A DNA stretch of 64,000 bases from Roseinatronobacter ekhonensis (GTDB lineage: Bacteria; Pseudomonadota; Alphaproteobacteria; Rhodobacterales; Rhodobacteraceae). Shown one piece after another: positions 1 to 9,484 of the stretch. Made by a program: the position numbers and the translations under genes. Within the stretch, counting starts at the first letter, position 1, and the number at the start of each line of letters is the position of its first letter. The notes under the pieces are model-generated. The model ran no database searches. It was not told the DNA's origin and was given only the letters and a program-made list of their open reading frames with translations. The stretch lies in contig NZ_UIHC01000005.1 of assembly GCF_900499075.1 (NCBI RefSeq), positions 1 to 64,000 on the forward strand, written 5' to 3'.

Positions 1-1
1 C

Positions 2-91
2 AACGCGCTCTCGCAACGCAAGTGGATGTGGTTTGCCCATCTGTTATCTCCATATCTGCTCAAAGACATGGAATCATGGATCATGAAGTAA
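2..91 (+). CDS. C-terminal end of an unidentified protein (cut by window edge)
   Basis: An open frame enters from the left edge and ends at a TAA at 89-91. It encodes 29 residues rich in Trp, Leu and Met, ending in WIMK. It is the only frame here that looks coding, and it runs convergently into the gene ending at 109, the usual packing in this window. Too little is visible to assign a family. It could be a chance open frame. Confidence 0.4.
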   Translation, partial: NALSQRKWMWFAHLLSPYLLKDMESWIMK

Positions 92-108
92 GGGAATCCT
101 GAATCTGG

Positions 109-1176
109 TCAAACCGGACGCGCTCTAAATGACAGGTCGACCCAGACAGGTTTGTGCCGGGTCTGAGTTTGCGACAGAAGTTGCGCATCGTCGTCTGACG
201 GCAATGGCCACCAGACCCCGGCGCCTGTGACCACGACATCCACCGATGGAAGCACATAGCTGACGCGCAGATTGCCTTGCGGTTCATCCCAGTTGACCGT
301 GTCCAACTGTGGCGGTCCGAGATGTGCAGGATCGCGCTGTGCTGCACCCCCAAGGCTCGAAGGTTGAGGATCTTGCAAGGCGGGGTGATCGAGCAGGTCA
401 CGCATTGCAGTATGTATCCCGTCCCCGTCGAACGGGTCCAGATTGCTTCCGCCGATCAAAACGAAGGGCCGCTTCGGTGGCGGGTATGGCAATTGGCCAT
501 CCAACAACTGCACCCAGAATGCTGTCTCGTCATGGTTGCGGTTCTGGTTTCGATCTGGATGGAAGCCGAAAACCGGCGGACCCGCATGGTATATCAGAAG
601 GCGCAAGACGGTTTGGTCGCTTATGGCAACGGGCAGTTCGACCTGCGCCTTGCTGGGCAATCTGTGTTGTGCAAGAGCCTTGGCCGTTGCGCCGGTGTAG
701 AGCTTGGCATTCGGCAAATCGCGCCATGGAAACCGGGTAAAATCCCGAAGAGTGTCGAGGTCGAACGGGTAGCGCGACAATACCGCCAAGGCGCGCGCAC
801 CGGCAAATTCACCGTAGCCATAGGCATCATCAGGGCCGTGGATGATACCGTCGCCATTCAGATCCATCCCGCTGGGGACGCCTGCGTTCGGGACGGGAGC
901 AAATATATGGCGTAGCTCATGCCCCTGCGCCCCGATAAGGGCGCGCATCGACCCAAGTGTCGCGTTGCCCATATCATAATCCACGCCGGACAGCACAAGG
1001 ATGTCTGGCTTCAGCCGCGCAATGACCTGCGCCATCGCGGTGGTATGGGGGCGCTCTGCACTGATCTGAGCCAGCGCATCGCCCGGACCACGCGCGCCGA
1101 AATCCACCCGCCAAAACGCGATACGAAGGTTTGTGTCCGCGGCGGTATCGGCGGCGACGTTCGCCGCCGCGATCAC
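109..1176 (-). CDS. Exported endonuclease/exonuclease/phosphatase (EEP) family protein
   Basis: Predicted hydrolase of the EEP (DNase I-like) fold. The mature part opens with an LRIAFWRVD strand. It carries a GGSNLDPFDGDG segment matching the metal-site G-D/S-x-N motif and ends with an H-x-P-V-W-V-D-L strand, the usual final His motif. The substrate cannot be read from sequence. The coordinates use the first conventional in-frame start, a GTG at 1176. In-frame codons upstream of it (1177-1212) encode a hydrophobic stretch, ALCLFLISVIAAANVAA, that looks like a signal peptide, so translation probably begins earlier at a rarer codon such as ATT at 1209. An ATG at 1335 would overlap the upstream gene by about 150 bp. 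It follows the membrane-protein gene almost without a gap and is probably co-transcribed with it. Confidence 0.75.
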   Translation of the reverse strand: MIAAANVAADTAADTNLRIAFWRVDFGARGPGDALAQISAERPHTTAMAQVIARLKPDILVLSGVDYDMGNATLGSMRALIGAQGHELRHIFAPVPNAGVPSGMDLNGDGIIHGPDDAYGYGEFAGARALAVLSRYPFDLDTLRDFTRFPWRDLPNAKLYTGATAKALAQHRLPSKAQVELPVAISDQTVLRLLIYHAGPPVFGFHPDRNQNRNHDETAFWVQLLDGQLPYPPPKRPFVLIGGSNLDPFDGDGIHTAMRDLLDHPALQDPQPSSLGGAAQRDPAHLGPPQLDTVNWDEPQGNLRVSYVLPSVDVVVTGAGVWWPLPSDDDAQLLSQTQTRHKPVWVDLSFRARPV

Positions 1177-1181
1177 GCTTA

Positions 1182-2141
1182 TCAGGAATAGGCAGAGCGC
1201 GCGGGCAATGGCACGGCGGCCTCTTCCTCGGCGATGCGGCGGCGCTGCGCGCGGATCAGTTGCGCCACACGGTACATGGCAATGCCGCGCATGATCAGAC
1301 TGATCGGAATGAATGCCCATAACGCAACCCCCCAAACCAGTGTCAAACTTGCTTCGAACGTAATTGGCTGCACAAGCAGGCTGGATAGGCGCAGCAACAC
1401 TGGCAAGGAGAATGGCAGGATTATCCCTAACAAAACGTTAACCTGCGAGTCCCGCTCCAGACGCTGCACCACATCGACCCCTTTGGTCGGGTCAAAATTG
1501 GGCAGGTTGATCCAGACATTGAACGAACTGCCCTTTGCCGGCCAATATCCGGCAAACATGGTCGCAATGAAGACAAGCACACCCATCAGGCACATGATGA
1601 AAGCAAGCGTCGCGCTCGCCATCACGTTGAGCAGATGCTGGACCGGGAGCCCCTGCGGCAAAGAAAGGACTAGCAGCCGCATAGGGCTGAAGCTGAAATC
1701 AAACGCACCTGCCAGCCAGATCGCGGTCGCGGTAAGCGCGTCACTTTCCCCGGTAGCGATGCTTCGTTGCAACAGCGTCAGGGCCAGAACGACCACGACG
1801 ATCATGCCAAAACGCAAACGGTTATAGGGCTTCGCATCGCGGAATTCGATCAGACCGGGATAAGCTGCCGCATATTCGGCCATAACCACGGCTGCCGAAA
1901 TCAACGCGATCAAAGTCGCAGCTTGCGCCACATCCTGCGAGATTCCGGGCAGTAGCATTGCAGGCAGCAGCACGAAGACCGCCACAAGAATGCCGCGCAA
2001 AAAAGTTTGTGCCACGTGTGACATGGACGCTCGACTGCCTCGCCTCGGTGCCTGTTGCGGGGTTGATCCCCGCAGCGTTTTCATTTTGTCGTGCAGCCCG
2101 TTCAAGCCAAGCCGCCTTATTGTTGACACAATGTTGCCCAT
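1182..2141 (-). CDS. Conserved multi-pass membrane protein, function unknown
   Basis: A protein of about 319 residues with at least six hydrophobic segments: one near residues 45-65, one around 75-95, one near 110-125, one near 180-205, and two in the last third. It ends in a basic and then acidic tail (RRRIAEEE). The soluble N-terminus is basic. I recognise no catalytic motif and assign no function. Internal ATGs at 2084 and 2024 are alternative starts; the 2141 start has an AGGA about 9 nt upstream. It is separated from leuD by an intrinsic terminator, so it likely has its own promoter in the 147-bp gap. It leads into the EEP gene on the same strand. Confidence 0.7.
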   Translation of the reverse strand: MGNIVSTIRRLGLNGLHDKMKTLRGSTPQQAPRRGSRASMSHVAQTFLRGILVAVFVLLPAMLLPGISQDVAQAATLIALISAAVVMAEYAAAYPGLIEFRDAKPYNRLRFGMIVVVVLALTLLQRSIATGESDALTATAIWLAGAFDFSFSPMRLLVLSLPQGLPVQHLLNVMASATLAFIMCLMGVLVFIATMFAGYWPAKGSSFNVWINLPNFDPTKGVDVVQRLERDSQVNVLLGIILPFSLPVLLRLSSLLVQPITFEASLTLVWGVALWAFIPISLIMRGIAMYRVAQLIRAQRRRIAEEEAAVPLPARSAYS

Positions 2142-2232
2142 TTCCGGTCATCCTAGCAAGAGCCACGCTTACTATCGGAAGAGGATGAGGCAATTTCGAG
2201 GTCGAACTGTCGCGCCTTTGCATCAAATTTGT

Positions 2233-2270
2233 GGAAAAAAAACGGCACCCGAAGCAGGTGCCGCAAAAAA
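2233..2270 (-). terminator. Intrinsic terminator after leuD
   Basis: A perfect 7-bp stem (cggcacc/ggtgccg) with a 6-nt loop is followed on the minus strand by a run of eight T. The complementary side also carries seven A, so it could act on both strands. Its position just beyond the leuD stop fits the end of the leuCD transcript. Confidence 0.85.
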
Positions 2271-2288
2271 ACGCTGAAAAATCAGGGA

Positions 2289-2894
2289 TCAGACCCAAGG
2301 ACGCGCTTGCGCTGCCTGTGCTTCGAAGCTGTCAATTGACGCGACTTTTTCCAACGAGAGGCCGATATCATCGAGCCCGTTCAGCAGGCAGTGCTTCTTG
2401 AACGGGTCGACCTGAAAGGCGAACACCGCGCCATCGGCCCCGGTTACTGTCTGCGACTCCAGATCGACCGCAATGCGGGCATTCTCGCCTTTGGTGGCGT
2501 CCTGCATCAAGGCATCGACCTGCTCTTGCGGTAGCACGATCGGCAGAATGCCGTTCTTGAAGCAGTTACTGTAGAAGATATCTGCGAAGCTGGTCGAGAT
2601 TACACAGCGAATGCCGAAATCCAGCAGCGCCCATGGCGCATGCTCACGCGACGATCCGCAGCCAAAATTCTCCCCCGCCACAAGAATTTGCGCCGAGCGA
2701 TAGGCAGGCTGGTTGAGCACGAAATCGGGGATTTCCTGGCCGTCATCATCATAGCGCATTTCATCGAACAGGTTCACACCAAGCCCCGATCGCTTGATGG
2801 TTTTCAGGAACTGTTTGGGAATGATCATGTCGGTGTCGATATTGACCAGAGGCATCGGCGCGGCCACGCCCGTCAAAGTGGTAAATTTTTCCAT
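2289..2894 (-). CDS. leuD: 3-isopropylmalate dehydratase small subunit
   Basis: Small subunit of isopropylmalate isomerase, which with LeuC converts 2- to 3-isopropylmalate in leucine synthesis in the cytoplasm. The 201-residue product starts [20 protein letters not shown] and contains the family signature segment [14 protein letters not shown] near residue 20. The swivelling-domain motif [17 protein letters not shown] lies near residue 70. The length is normal for bacterial LeuD. The ATG at 2894 is chosen because the family N-terminus begins there, although the frame stays open upstream. It lies about 100 bp downstream of leuC on the same strand and ends at a strong terminator. Confidence 0.97.
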   Translation of the reverse strand: MEKFTTLTGVAAPMPLVNIDTDMIIPKQFLKTIKRSGLGVNLFDEMRYDDDGQEIPDFVLNQPAYRSAQILVAGENFGCGSSREHAPWALLDFGIRCVISTSFADIFYSNCFKNGILPIVLPQEQVDALMQDATKGENARIAVDLESQTVTGADGAVFAFQVDPFKKHCLLNGLDDIGLSLEKVASIDSFEAQAAQARPWV

Positions 2895-2997
2895 AGGTCT
2901 CTCCGCTTGGGTAGAACCGGGGGCTTTGCCGTCGCCATTGTTGCTTGAACCAATGGCGCATCGACGACGACCCGAGGATATTAAAACAAGGACGAAA

Positions 2998-4407
2998 TCA
3001 GGCGGGTTCGCCAACAAGGTCGCGCACATCGGTCAGGCGGCCCGTGATCGCCGCTGCCGCAGCCATTGCGGGCGACATCAGATGCGTGCGCCCGCCACGG
3101 CCCTGCCGCCCCTCGAAATTGCGGTTCGAGGTCGCGGCACAGCGTTCACCCGGCGCAAGCTGGTCGGGATTCATCGCCAAGCACATGGAACAGCCCGCAA
3201 GACGCCATTCAAAGCCCGCATCCATGAAGATTTGTGCCAGCCCTTCTTCCTCTGCCTGTGCCCGCACAAGCCCGGAACCGGGCACGATCATGGCGCGCTT
3301 GACCGCGATCTTGCGGCCTTTCAGCACTTCGGCCGCGGCGCGCAGGTCTTCGATCCGACCATTGGTGCAAGACCCGATGAAAACTGTGTCGATTTCGATA
3401 TCGGTGAGCTTCTGGCCCGCCTCCAACCCCATATAGGCCAGAGCGCGGCGCGCGGCACCCGTCTTGCCACCGGTGAAGCTGTCGGGCTCGGGAACATGTG
3501 CGGTGATCGGCAGCACATCTTCTGGGGATGTGCCCCATGTGACCACGGGCGCGATATCTTCGGCGCGCAAAGTGATGACCTTGTCCCACTGCGCATCATC
3601 GTCTGAGTAGAGGGTTTTCCACCACGCGAGTGCAGCGTCCCACTGTGCGCCTTTGGGCGCATGGGGACGGCCCATGACATACTGAAACGTCTTTTCATCA
3701 GGCGCGATCAAGCCTGCGCGCGCCCCGCCTTCGATGGCCATGTTGCACACGGTCATTCGCCCTTCCATCGAAAGCTCGCGGATGGCTTGCCCACAATATT
3801 CGATGACATAGCCGGTGCCGCCTGCCGTACCCGTGGCACCGATGACTGACAGGGTGATGTCCTTGGCGGTGACACCCGGCGGCAGCGAGCCGGTGATTTC
3901 CACCTTCATGTTCTTGGATTTTTGCTGGATCAGGGTTTGCGTGGCGAGCACATGCTCCACCTCTGACGTGCCAATGCCATGCGCCAGAGCGCCAAACGCC
4001 CCATGCGTGGCCGTGTGGCTGTCACCACAAACCACGGTCATCCCCGGCAGGGTCCAGCCCTGTTCGGGGCCGACGATATGCACGATCCCCTGGCGCACGT
4101 CGTTGACCGGGTAGTAATGCACCCCGGATTCGCGCGCGTTGCGGTCAAGAGCCTCGACCTGAATGCGCGATTCGGGGTTTTCGATGCCGTGTTCGCGGTC
4201 CGGTGTTGTGGGCACATTGTGGTCCGGCACCGCGATGGTTTTGTCCGGCGCGCGCACCTTGCGACCGGCCATACGCAGCCCTTCGAAGGCTTGCGGGCTG
4301 GTCACTTCATGGACCAGATGGCGGTCGATATACAGCAAGCAGGTGCCGTCGGTGTCCTGATGGACGACATGGGCATCCCAGATCTTGTCATAGAGGGTCT
4401 TTGGCAT
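2998..4407 (-). CDS. leuC: 3-isopropylmalate dehydratase large subunit
   Basis: Aconitase-family [4Fe-4S] subunit of isopropylmalate isomerase (leucine pathway). The 469-residue protein starts [15 protein letters not shown]. It has the [21 protein letters not shown] motif near residue 130. The cluster cysteines are visible in [13 protein letters not shown] and in the later GCSMCLAMN motif. The product is of normal length. The ATG at 4407 matches the family start, and the open frame upstream of it is non-conserved. The gene is first in a leuC-leuD unit. A promoter-like pair lies about 170 bp upstream, leaving a leader with a perfect 8-bp hairpin. Confidence 0.97.
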   Translation of the reverse strand: MPKTLYDKIWDAHVVHQDTDGTCLLYIDRHLVHEVTSPQAFEGLRMAGRKVRAPDKTIAVPDHNVPTTPDREHGIENPESRIQVEALDRNARESGVHYYPVNDVRQGIVHIVGPEQGWTLPGMTVVCGDSHTATHGAFGALAHGIGTSEVEHVLATQTLIQQKSKNMKVEITGSLPPGVTAKDITLSVIGATGTAGGTGYVIEYCGQAIRELSMEGRMTVCNMAIEGGARAGLIAPDEKTFQYVMGRPHAPKGAQWDAALAWWKTLYSDDDAQWDKVITLRAEDIAPVVTWGTSPEDVLPITAHVPEPDSFTGGKTGAARRALAYMGLEAGQKLTDIEIDTVFIGSCTNGRIEDLRAAAEVLKGRKIAVKRAMIVPGSGLVRAQAEEEGLAQIFMDAGFEWRLAGCSMCLAMNPDQLAPGERCAATSNRNFEGRQGRGGRTHLMSPAMAAAAAITGRLTDVRDLVGEPA

Positions 4408-4451
4408 GGCGATATCTCTCGGGAAAAGCGGAATTTGGGTATGGCTTTGGC

Positions 4452-4470
4452 GCGCACCGTTGCGGTGCGC
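4452..4470 (-). other. Hairpin in the leuC leader region
   Basis: A perfect 8-bp inverted repeat (gcgcaccg/cggtgcgc) with a 3-nt loop lies 45-63 nt upstream of the leuC start, inside the predicted leader. There is no T-run after it and I see no leucine-rich leader peptide, so classical attenuation is not supported. The rest of the 4408-4720 gap holds the two divergent promoters and no other gene that I can see. Confidence 0.4.
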
Positions 4471-4575
4471 AGACGCGGTCAGCGCAGTCGGGCCAGAACC
4501 GAACGGTTTTCGCGCGTGAACCGCTGCGGCAGGCGCGCGTGATCTGTGATGTCGAAAAACCTGAACATAGGGTGC

Positions 4576-4604
4576 TAGATACGCCCAATCGGGCAATATG
4601 GCAA
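4576..4604 (-). promoter_or_regulatory. Predicted leuC promoter
   Basis: On the minus strand TTGCCA, 17 bp, TATCTA. This is a good housekeeping sigma match in the leuC/rsfS intergenic region, pointing to leuC and implying a leader of roughly 160 nt. Confidence 0.45.
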
Positions 4605-4660
4605 CGCCTATGAGAATGCGTATTTCTTCACCGATAACGCGATTGCGCCACCCAAGGTGA

Positions 4661-4689
4661 TTGAGATAAGGCCGCGCGAATGTTATCTT
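4661..4689 (+). promoter_or_regulatory. Predicted rsfS-rlmH promoter
   Basis: TTGAGA, 17 bp, TATCTT on the plus strand. Transcription would begin near 4696, only about 12 nt before the Shine-Dalgarno GGAGG at 4708-4712. The very short leader also limits where the rsfS start codon can be. Confidence 0.6.
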
Positions 4690-4720
4690 CGCACTATCGC
4701 AGTTTTTGGAGGATCACCCC

Positions 4721-5113
4721 CTGTCCTATACCGACCCGACCGCTTTGACGGCCCACCGCGCGCCGTCCGTTCCGTTGACCAGCGCTGCAACACTGGAACT
4801 GGTCTTGTCCTCGCTGGATGACGACAAGGCCGAGGATGTGGTCCAGATTGACCTGAAGGGGAAATCTGCGATGGCCGACACGATGGTCGTGGCCTCTGGC
4901 CGGTCAACCCGGCAAGTGGCGGCGATGGCCCAGAAGCTGATGGACCGGCTGAAAGAAACCTTCCGCCTGACCGCACGCGTTGAAGGGAAAGACACGGGCG
5001 ATTGGGTGCTGATCGACACAGGGGATGTGGTCGTTCATCTCTTCCGGCCCGAAGTGCGCGAATTCTACCAGCTTGAAAAGATGTGGCAGGATATCGGGCG
5101 TTCGGGCGTCTGA
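4721..5113 (+). CDS. rsfS: Ribosomal silencing factor RsfS
   Basis: Iojap/RsfS family protein, which binds ribosomal protein uL14 and blocks subunit joining when nutrients are scarce. The core reads LVLSSLDDDKAEDVVQIDL, then MADTMVVASGRSTRQV, then DTGDVVVHLFRPEVREFY, all family hallmarks, with normal length (~130 residues). There is no ATG near the N-terminus. The GGAGG at 4708-4712 sits 8 nt before an in-frame CTG at 4721, while the alternative TTG at 4706 overlaps the Shine-Dalgarno itself. I therefore place the start at the CTG, a rare initiation codon. rlmH follows after 3 nt, the common rsfS-rlmH pair. Confidence 0.92.
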   Translation: MSYTDPTALTAHRAPSVPLTSAATLELVLSSLDDDKAEDVVQIDLKGKSAMADTMVVASGRSTRQVAAMAQKLMDRLKETFRLTARVEGKDTGDWVLIDTGDVVVHLFRPEVREFYQLEKMWQDIGRSGV

Positions 5114-5116
5114 GAC

Positions 5117-5587
5117 ATGCGCCTGCATATCTGCGCAATGGGGCGGGTACGCAAAGGCCCCGAGCGTGCGCTGATCGACGACTATTTGAAGCGGTTCAAC
5201 CGTGCGGGGCGCGCGCTGTCGCTTGGCCCCTGCGAGGAGCATGAGGTTGATGAGCGCAAAGCCACCACCCCGCAGGCACAAGCGCCTTTGCTGGGGCGGG
5301 CTATCCCCGAAGGCGCGTATCTGGTTGCACTGGATGAACGTGGCACGGCGCTAAGCTCGCCCGAATTTGCCCGGTTGCTGGCGCAGACCCGTGACAAAGG
5401 TGCGCGCGACATGGCGTTTCTGATTGGCGGCGCGGATGGTCTGGCTACTGAGCTGCGCACGCGCGCAAATTCGGTGCTGTCGCTGTCAACAATGGTCTGG
5501 CCGCATATGCTGGCGCGGGTGATGCTGGCAGAGCAGATTTACCGCGCGGCGACCATCCTGTCTGGCAGTCCGTACCATCGGGACTGA
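5117..5587 (+). CDS. rlmH: 23S rRNA (pseudouridine1915-N3)-methyltransferase RlmH
   Basis: SPOUT-class SAM-dependent methyltransferase acting on helix 69 of 23S rRNA. The 156-residue product starts MRLHICAMGRVRKGPE and shows the family motifs LDERGTALSSPEFA, the SAM-binding FLIGGADG loop, and the C-terminal LAEQIYRAATILSGSPYHRD with the conserved SPYH end. The length is standard. It is translationally close to rsfS (3-nt gap) and convergent with the LysR gene 51 bp further on. Confidence 0.97.
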   Translation: MRLHICAMGRVRKGPERALIDDYLKRFNRAGRALSLGPCEEHEVDERKATTPQAQAPLLGRAIPEGAYLVALDERGTALSSPEFARLLAQTRDKGARDMAFLIGGADGLATELRTRANSVLSLSTMVWPHMLARVMLAEQIYRAATILSGSPYHRD

Positions 5588-5638
5588 CAGTGCCGCGAAC
5601 CAGAACGCCAAGGATTCGCGCGGCGACAACGGCCCGTG

Positions 5639-6544
5639 TTACCAGCCGTCGGCGTTGCGTGTGCCGAATTTCTCGACCAGAAAATCAATCAGGGCCCGCA
5701 CCTTGGGCTGGGTATACCGGCCAGACGGGTAGACCGCATGCAAGCCTTGCACGTCACGCGGCAGGTCGGGAATGACATCTACCACCTGTCCCGATTTCAT
5801 CGCCTGCGCATACAGAAAGCTGGGCAGGTAAGCGATGCCCAGACCATTGATCGACGCGGTCAATAGCGATTGCCCGTCATTGACCGAGAACCATGTGGCA
5901 GAGCGCACCTGACGCACTTCGCCGGACGGCGCGGTGATCTTCCACATGGAAGATGCGGCATTGTGCGAATAATAGAGCAAGCGGTGCGCGTTCAGATCGT
6001 CCAGCCGTTCCGGGCGACCGTGTTCGGCCAGATAGGCCGGCGAGGCGATCAGCCGTTGCGTGGTTTCGCAGATCTTGCGGGCGCGCAGCGTGCTGTCGTC
6101 CATCTCACCCATACGGATGGCCAGATCGAACCCTTCCGAGATCAGTTCGACATAACGGTTTTTCAGCACCATGTTGACCGACACGTCAGGGTAGCGGTTC
6201 AGGAACTCGCCCAAGATGGGGGACAGATGCGTCGCCCCGAAATCCGTGGGCACCGCCAGTCGCAAGACGCCCGAGGGCGCGGATTGCATGGATGTGACAA
6301 GGCTGTCGGCCTCTCCGGCGTCATTCAGGACACGGCGCGCGCGGTCATAATAGGCAAGCCCGATATCGGTCGGGCTGACGCGGCGGGTCGTGCGGTTCAG
6401 CAGCCGCGCGCCCAGCCGGGCTTCCAAGGACGAAACATGCTTGGAGACGGCGGATTTCGAAATCCCCATCTTGCGGGCCGCGTCGGTGAAGCCGCCTTGG
6501 TCCACAACCGTGGCAAATGCTTCCATCTCTGTCAGTCGGTCCAT
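5639..6544 (-). CDS. LysR-family transcriptional regulator
   Basis: A 301-residue LysR-type regulator. The N-terminal winged helix-turn-helix (about residues 3-62) contains [20 protein letters not shown] and [16 protein letters not shown]. It is followed by a LysR substrate-binding domain from about residue 90. The sequence resembles the large group of LysR proteins whose genes stand alone (PtxR/YafC-like subgroup). The inducer and targets are unknown. The closest divergent gene is clpB, 247 bp away with its own heat-shock promoter, so regulation of clpB is not implied. It is convergent with rlmH. Confidence 0.93.
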   Translation of the reverse strand: MDRLTEMEAFATVVDQGGFTDAARKMGISKSAVSKHVSSLEARLGARLLNRTTRRVSPTDIGLAYYDRARRVLNDAGEADSLVTSMQSAPSGVLRLAVPTDFGATHLSPILGEFLNRYPDVSVNMVLKNRYVELISEGFDLAIRMGEMDDSTLRARKICETTQRLIASPAYLAEHGRPERLDDLNAHRLLYYSHNAASSMWKITAPSGEVRQVRSATWFSVNDGQSLLTASINGLGIAYLPSFLYAQAMKSGQVVDVIPDLPRDVQGLHAVYPSGRYTQPKVRALIDFLVEKFGTRNADGW

Positions 6545-6682
6545 CGTTACGCCTCAAGAAACCAATTTGTTCAACATGCATCTTTGTCTCCAATTCGGGC
6601 AAGATTGCGGAGCGGGCGGGGCTTTCGCGCGACAAGCCGCCACAGCCTGCCAGAAAAATTGGCCCAACCGCCCTGTGCCAAT

Positions 6683-6713
6683 CTTGCAACAGTGCTGCCC
6701 ACTGCCCATATAT
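6683..6713 (+). promoter_or_regulatory. Predicted RpoH (sigma-32) heat-shock promoter of clpB
   Basis: CTTGCAA, 15 bp, CCCATATAT closely matches the sigma-32 consensus CTTGAAA ... CCCATnT. It lies about 80 bp upstream of the clpB ATG. ClpB is a classic RpoH-dependent chaperone, so promoter and product agree. Confidence 0.8.
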
Positions 6714-6791
6714 AGGCCAAGGCTCGGGATGATCCCTGCGCTGCCTGACAGGCGGGGTCGCAAGACGGGTGCTTTAAGAAAGGACGACACC

Positions 6792-9401
6792 ATGAATATG
6801 GACAAATTCACTGAACGCGCGCGCGGTTTTGTGCAGGCGGCCCAGACCATCGCGTTGCGCGAAGACCACCAGCGGCTGACCCCGGCACATCTGCTGAAAG
6901 CCTTGCTGGATGACAGCGAAGGTATGGCCGCCAACCTGATAACCCGCGCGGGTGGCGCACCGGACCAAGTGGCGCAATCGAACGATCTGGCGCTGGCCAA
7001 GCTGCCGAAGGTGCAGGGCGGTGACGGTCAGATTTACATGGATCCGCAAACCGCCAAGGTGTTGGATCAGGCCGAACAGGTCGCGCAAAAGGCTGGCGAC
7101 AGCTATGTCACTGTCGAACGTCTGCTGACCGCCGTGGCGCTGGTCAAATCAGGCGCGAAAGACGCGCTCGATGCAGGTGCGGTGACCGCGCAGAACCTGA
7201 ATGCCGCGATCAATGATCTGCGCAAGGGGCGCACCGCCGACAGTGCAAGCGCCGAAGACGGCTATGATGCGCTGAAGAAATACGCCCGCGACCTGACAGA
7301 GGCCGCGCGCGACGGCAAGATCGACCCGATCATTGGCCGCGATGATGAGATCCGCCGCGCCATGCAGGTTCTGAGCCGTCGCACCAAGAACAATCCCGTG
7401 CTGATCGGCGAACCGGGTGTGGGCAAAACGGCCATTGCCGAAGGGCTGGCCCTGCGCATCGTGAATGGCGACGTGCCCGAATCCCTGCGCGACAAGAAAC
7501 TGATGGCGCTGGACATGGGCGCGCTGATTGCCGGTGCGAAATACCGCGGAGAGTTTGAGGAACGGCTAAAAGCGATCCTGTCCGAAGTGACCTCTGCCGA
7601 GGGTGAGATCATCCTGTTCATAGATGAGATGCACACGCTGGTCGGCGCCGGCAAATCCGAAGGCGCAATGGATGCCGCGAACCTCATCAAGCCAGCACTG
7701 GCGCGCGGCGAGTTGCACTGCGTTGGCGCGACCACGCTGGATGAATACCGCAAGCATGTGGAAAAGGATGCGGCCCTTGCCCGCCGTTTCCAGCCGGTGC
7801 TGGTAGAGGAACCGACGGTGGAAGACACCATTTCCATCCTGCGCGGGATCAAGGAGAAATACGAACTGCACCACGGTGTGCGCATTTCCGATTCGGCACT
7901 GGTGACGGCCGCGACGCTGTCGCATCGCTACATCACAGATCGCTTCCTGCCAGACAAGGCCATCGACCTGATGGACGAAGCCGCCAGCCGGTTGCGCATG
8001 GAAGTCGACAGCAAGCCAGAAGAGCTGGACGCGCTGGACCGCGACATCCTGCAAAAGCAGATCGAGGCCGAGGCGCTGAAGAAGGAAGACGACGCCGCGT
8101 CGAAAGACCGCCTAGAGGTGCTGGAGCGCGAACTGGCCGAGTTGCAGCAACGCAGCGCCGAGATGACCACCACCTGGCAATCCGAGCGCGACAAGCTGGA
8201 AGCTGCACGCCAGATCAAGGAAAGCCTTGACCGCGCGCGGATTGAGCTGGAAACCGCAAAGCGCAATGGCGATTTCGCCAGCGCCGGACGGCTACAATAC
8301 GGCGACATCCCGGAACTGGAGCGCAAGCTGGCAGAGGCAGAGGCGCGCGAGGCCGAGAAAATGGTGTCAGACGCGGTGCGGCCCGAGCAAATTGCCGAAG
8401 TGGTCGAACGCTGGACAGGTATTCCCACGTCCAAGATGCTGGAAGGCGAACGCGAGAAGCTGCTGCGCATGGAAGACGAACTGCGTAAACGGGTCGTAGG
8501 CCAAGACGCCGCTCTGAAAGCCGTGGCCAATGCCGTGCGCCGTGCCCGCGCCGGCCTGAATGATGAGAACCGGCCGCTTGGCTCGTTCCTGTTTCTTGGC
8601 CCGACCGGCGTGGGCAAGACCGAACTAACCAAGGCGGTCGCATCCTACCTGTTCGACGACGATCAGGCGATGGTGCGGATCGACATGTCCGAATTCATGG
8701 AAAAGCATTCGGTTTCGCGGCTGATTGGTGCCCCTCCGGGCTATGTTGGGTATGACGAAGGGGGTGTTCTGACCGAAGCGGTGCGCCGCCGCCCCTATCA
8801 GGTCTTGTTGTTCGACGAGGTGGAAAAGGCCCATCCCGACGTGTTCAACGTGCTGTTGCAAGTGCTGGATGACGGGGTGCTGACGGATGGTCAGGGCCGC
8901 ACGGTCGATTTCAAGCAAACCCTGATCGTGCTGACATCCAACCTTGACTCTCAGGCTCTGTCACGGCTACCAGACGGGGCGGACCCGGACGCCGCCCGCG
9001 CCGAGGTGATGGAGGCCGTGCGCGCGCATTTCCGTCCCGAATTCCTGAACCGGCTGGATGAGACAGTGATCTTCGACCGGTTGGCACGCGGCGACATGGA
9101 TGCGATTGTCGATATCCAGTTGGCGCGGCTGCTCAAACGGCTTCTGGCGCGCAAAATCACGCTGGAGCTGGATGACAGCGCCCGCGCGTGGCTCGCCGAT
9201 AAGGGCTATGATCCGGTCTATGGCGCGCGCCCGTTGAAACGAGTGATCCAGCGCCACCTGCAAGACCCGCTGGCACAGTTGTTGCTGGGCGGCCAGGTGC
9301 TGGACGGCGCAACCCTGCCTGTCACCGCCGGGGCCGACGGACTGATGGTTGGCGAACACAGCACAGATGCGCCCGACCGGCCAAAAGCGGCATTGCACTG
9401 A
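6792..9401 (+). CDS. clpB: ATP-dependent disaggregase ClpB
   Basis: Hsp100 chaperone that works with DnaK to resolubilise aggregated proteins after heat stress. It is 869 residues long, normal for ClpB. The Clp N-domain repeats occupy about residues 1-145 ([18 protein letters not shown]). The first AAA+ domain has Walker A GEPGVGKT, followed by the ClpB-specific coiled-coil M-domain at about 400-530, rich in Glu, Lys and Leu. The second AAA+ domain has GPTGVGKT and the pore motif GYVGYDEGG. The ATG at 6792 has AAGAAAGGA upstream and is followed two codons later by a second ATG. The frame remains open upstream but lacks homology. The gene is monocistronic, with an RpoH promoter and its own terminator. 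Confidence 0.98.
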   Translation: MNMDKFTERARGFVQAAQTIALREDHQRLTPAHLLKALLDDSEGMAANLITRAGGAPDQVAQSNDLALAKLPKVQGGDGQIYMDPQTAKVLDQAEQVAQKAGDSYVTVERLLTAVALVKSGAKDALDAGAVTAQNLNAAINDLRKGRTADSASAEDGYDALKKYARDLTEAARDGKIDPIIGRDDEIRRAMQVLSRRTKNNPVLIGEPGVGKTAIAEGLALRIVNGDVPESLRDKKLMALDMGALIAGAKYRGEFEERLKAILSEVTSAEGEIILFIDEMHTLVGAGKSEGAMDAANLIKPALARGELHCVGATTLDEYRKHVEKDAALARRFQPVLVEEPTVEDTISILRGIKEKYELHHGVRISDSALVTAATLSHRYITDRFLPDKAIDLMDEAASRLRMEVDSKPEELDALDRDILQKQIEAEALKKEDDAASKDRLEVLERELAELQQRSAEMTTTWQSERDKLEAARQIKESLDRARIELETAKRNGDFASAGRLQYGDIPELERKLAEAEAREAEKMVSDAVRPEQIAEVVERWTGIPTSKMLEGEREKLLRMEDELRKRVVGQDAALKAVANAVRRARAGLNDENRPLGSFLFLGPTGVGKTELTKAVASYLFDDDQAMVRIDMSEFMEKHSVSRLIGAPPGYVGYDEGGVLTEAVRRRPYQVLLFDEVEKAHPDVFNVLLQVLDDGVLTDGQGRTVDFKQTLIVLTSNLDSQALSRLPDGADPDAARAEVMEAVRAHFRPEFLNRLDETVIFDRLARGDMDAIVDIQLARLLKRLLARKITLELDDSARAWLADKGYDPVYGARPLKRVIQRHLQDPLAQLLLGGQVLDGATLPVTAGADGLMVGEHSTDAPDRPKAALH

Positions 9402-9419
9402 AGTGCGATCTTTAAAACC

Positions 9420-9461
9420 ACCGTGCCGGTCTGACAGATCGGCACGGGCAGGCTAGTTTTT
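9420..9461 (+). terminator. Intrinsic terminator after clpB
   Basis: An 8-bp stem (ccgtgccg/cggcacgg) 20 nt past the clpB stop is followed by a T-run at 9457-9461. It lies between the convergent clpB and nrdJ and could slow transcripts from both sides. Confidence 0.65.
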
Positions 9462-9484
9462 GAAAACGGTTCGCGCCAAGCTCT

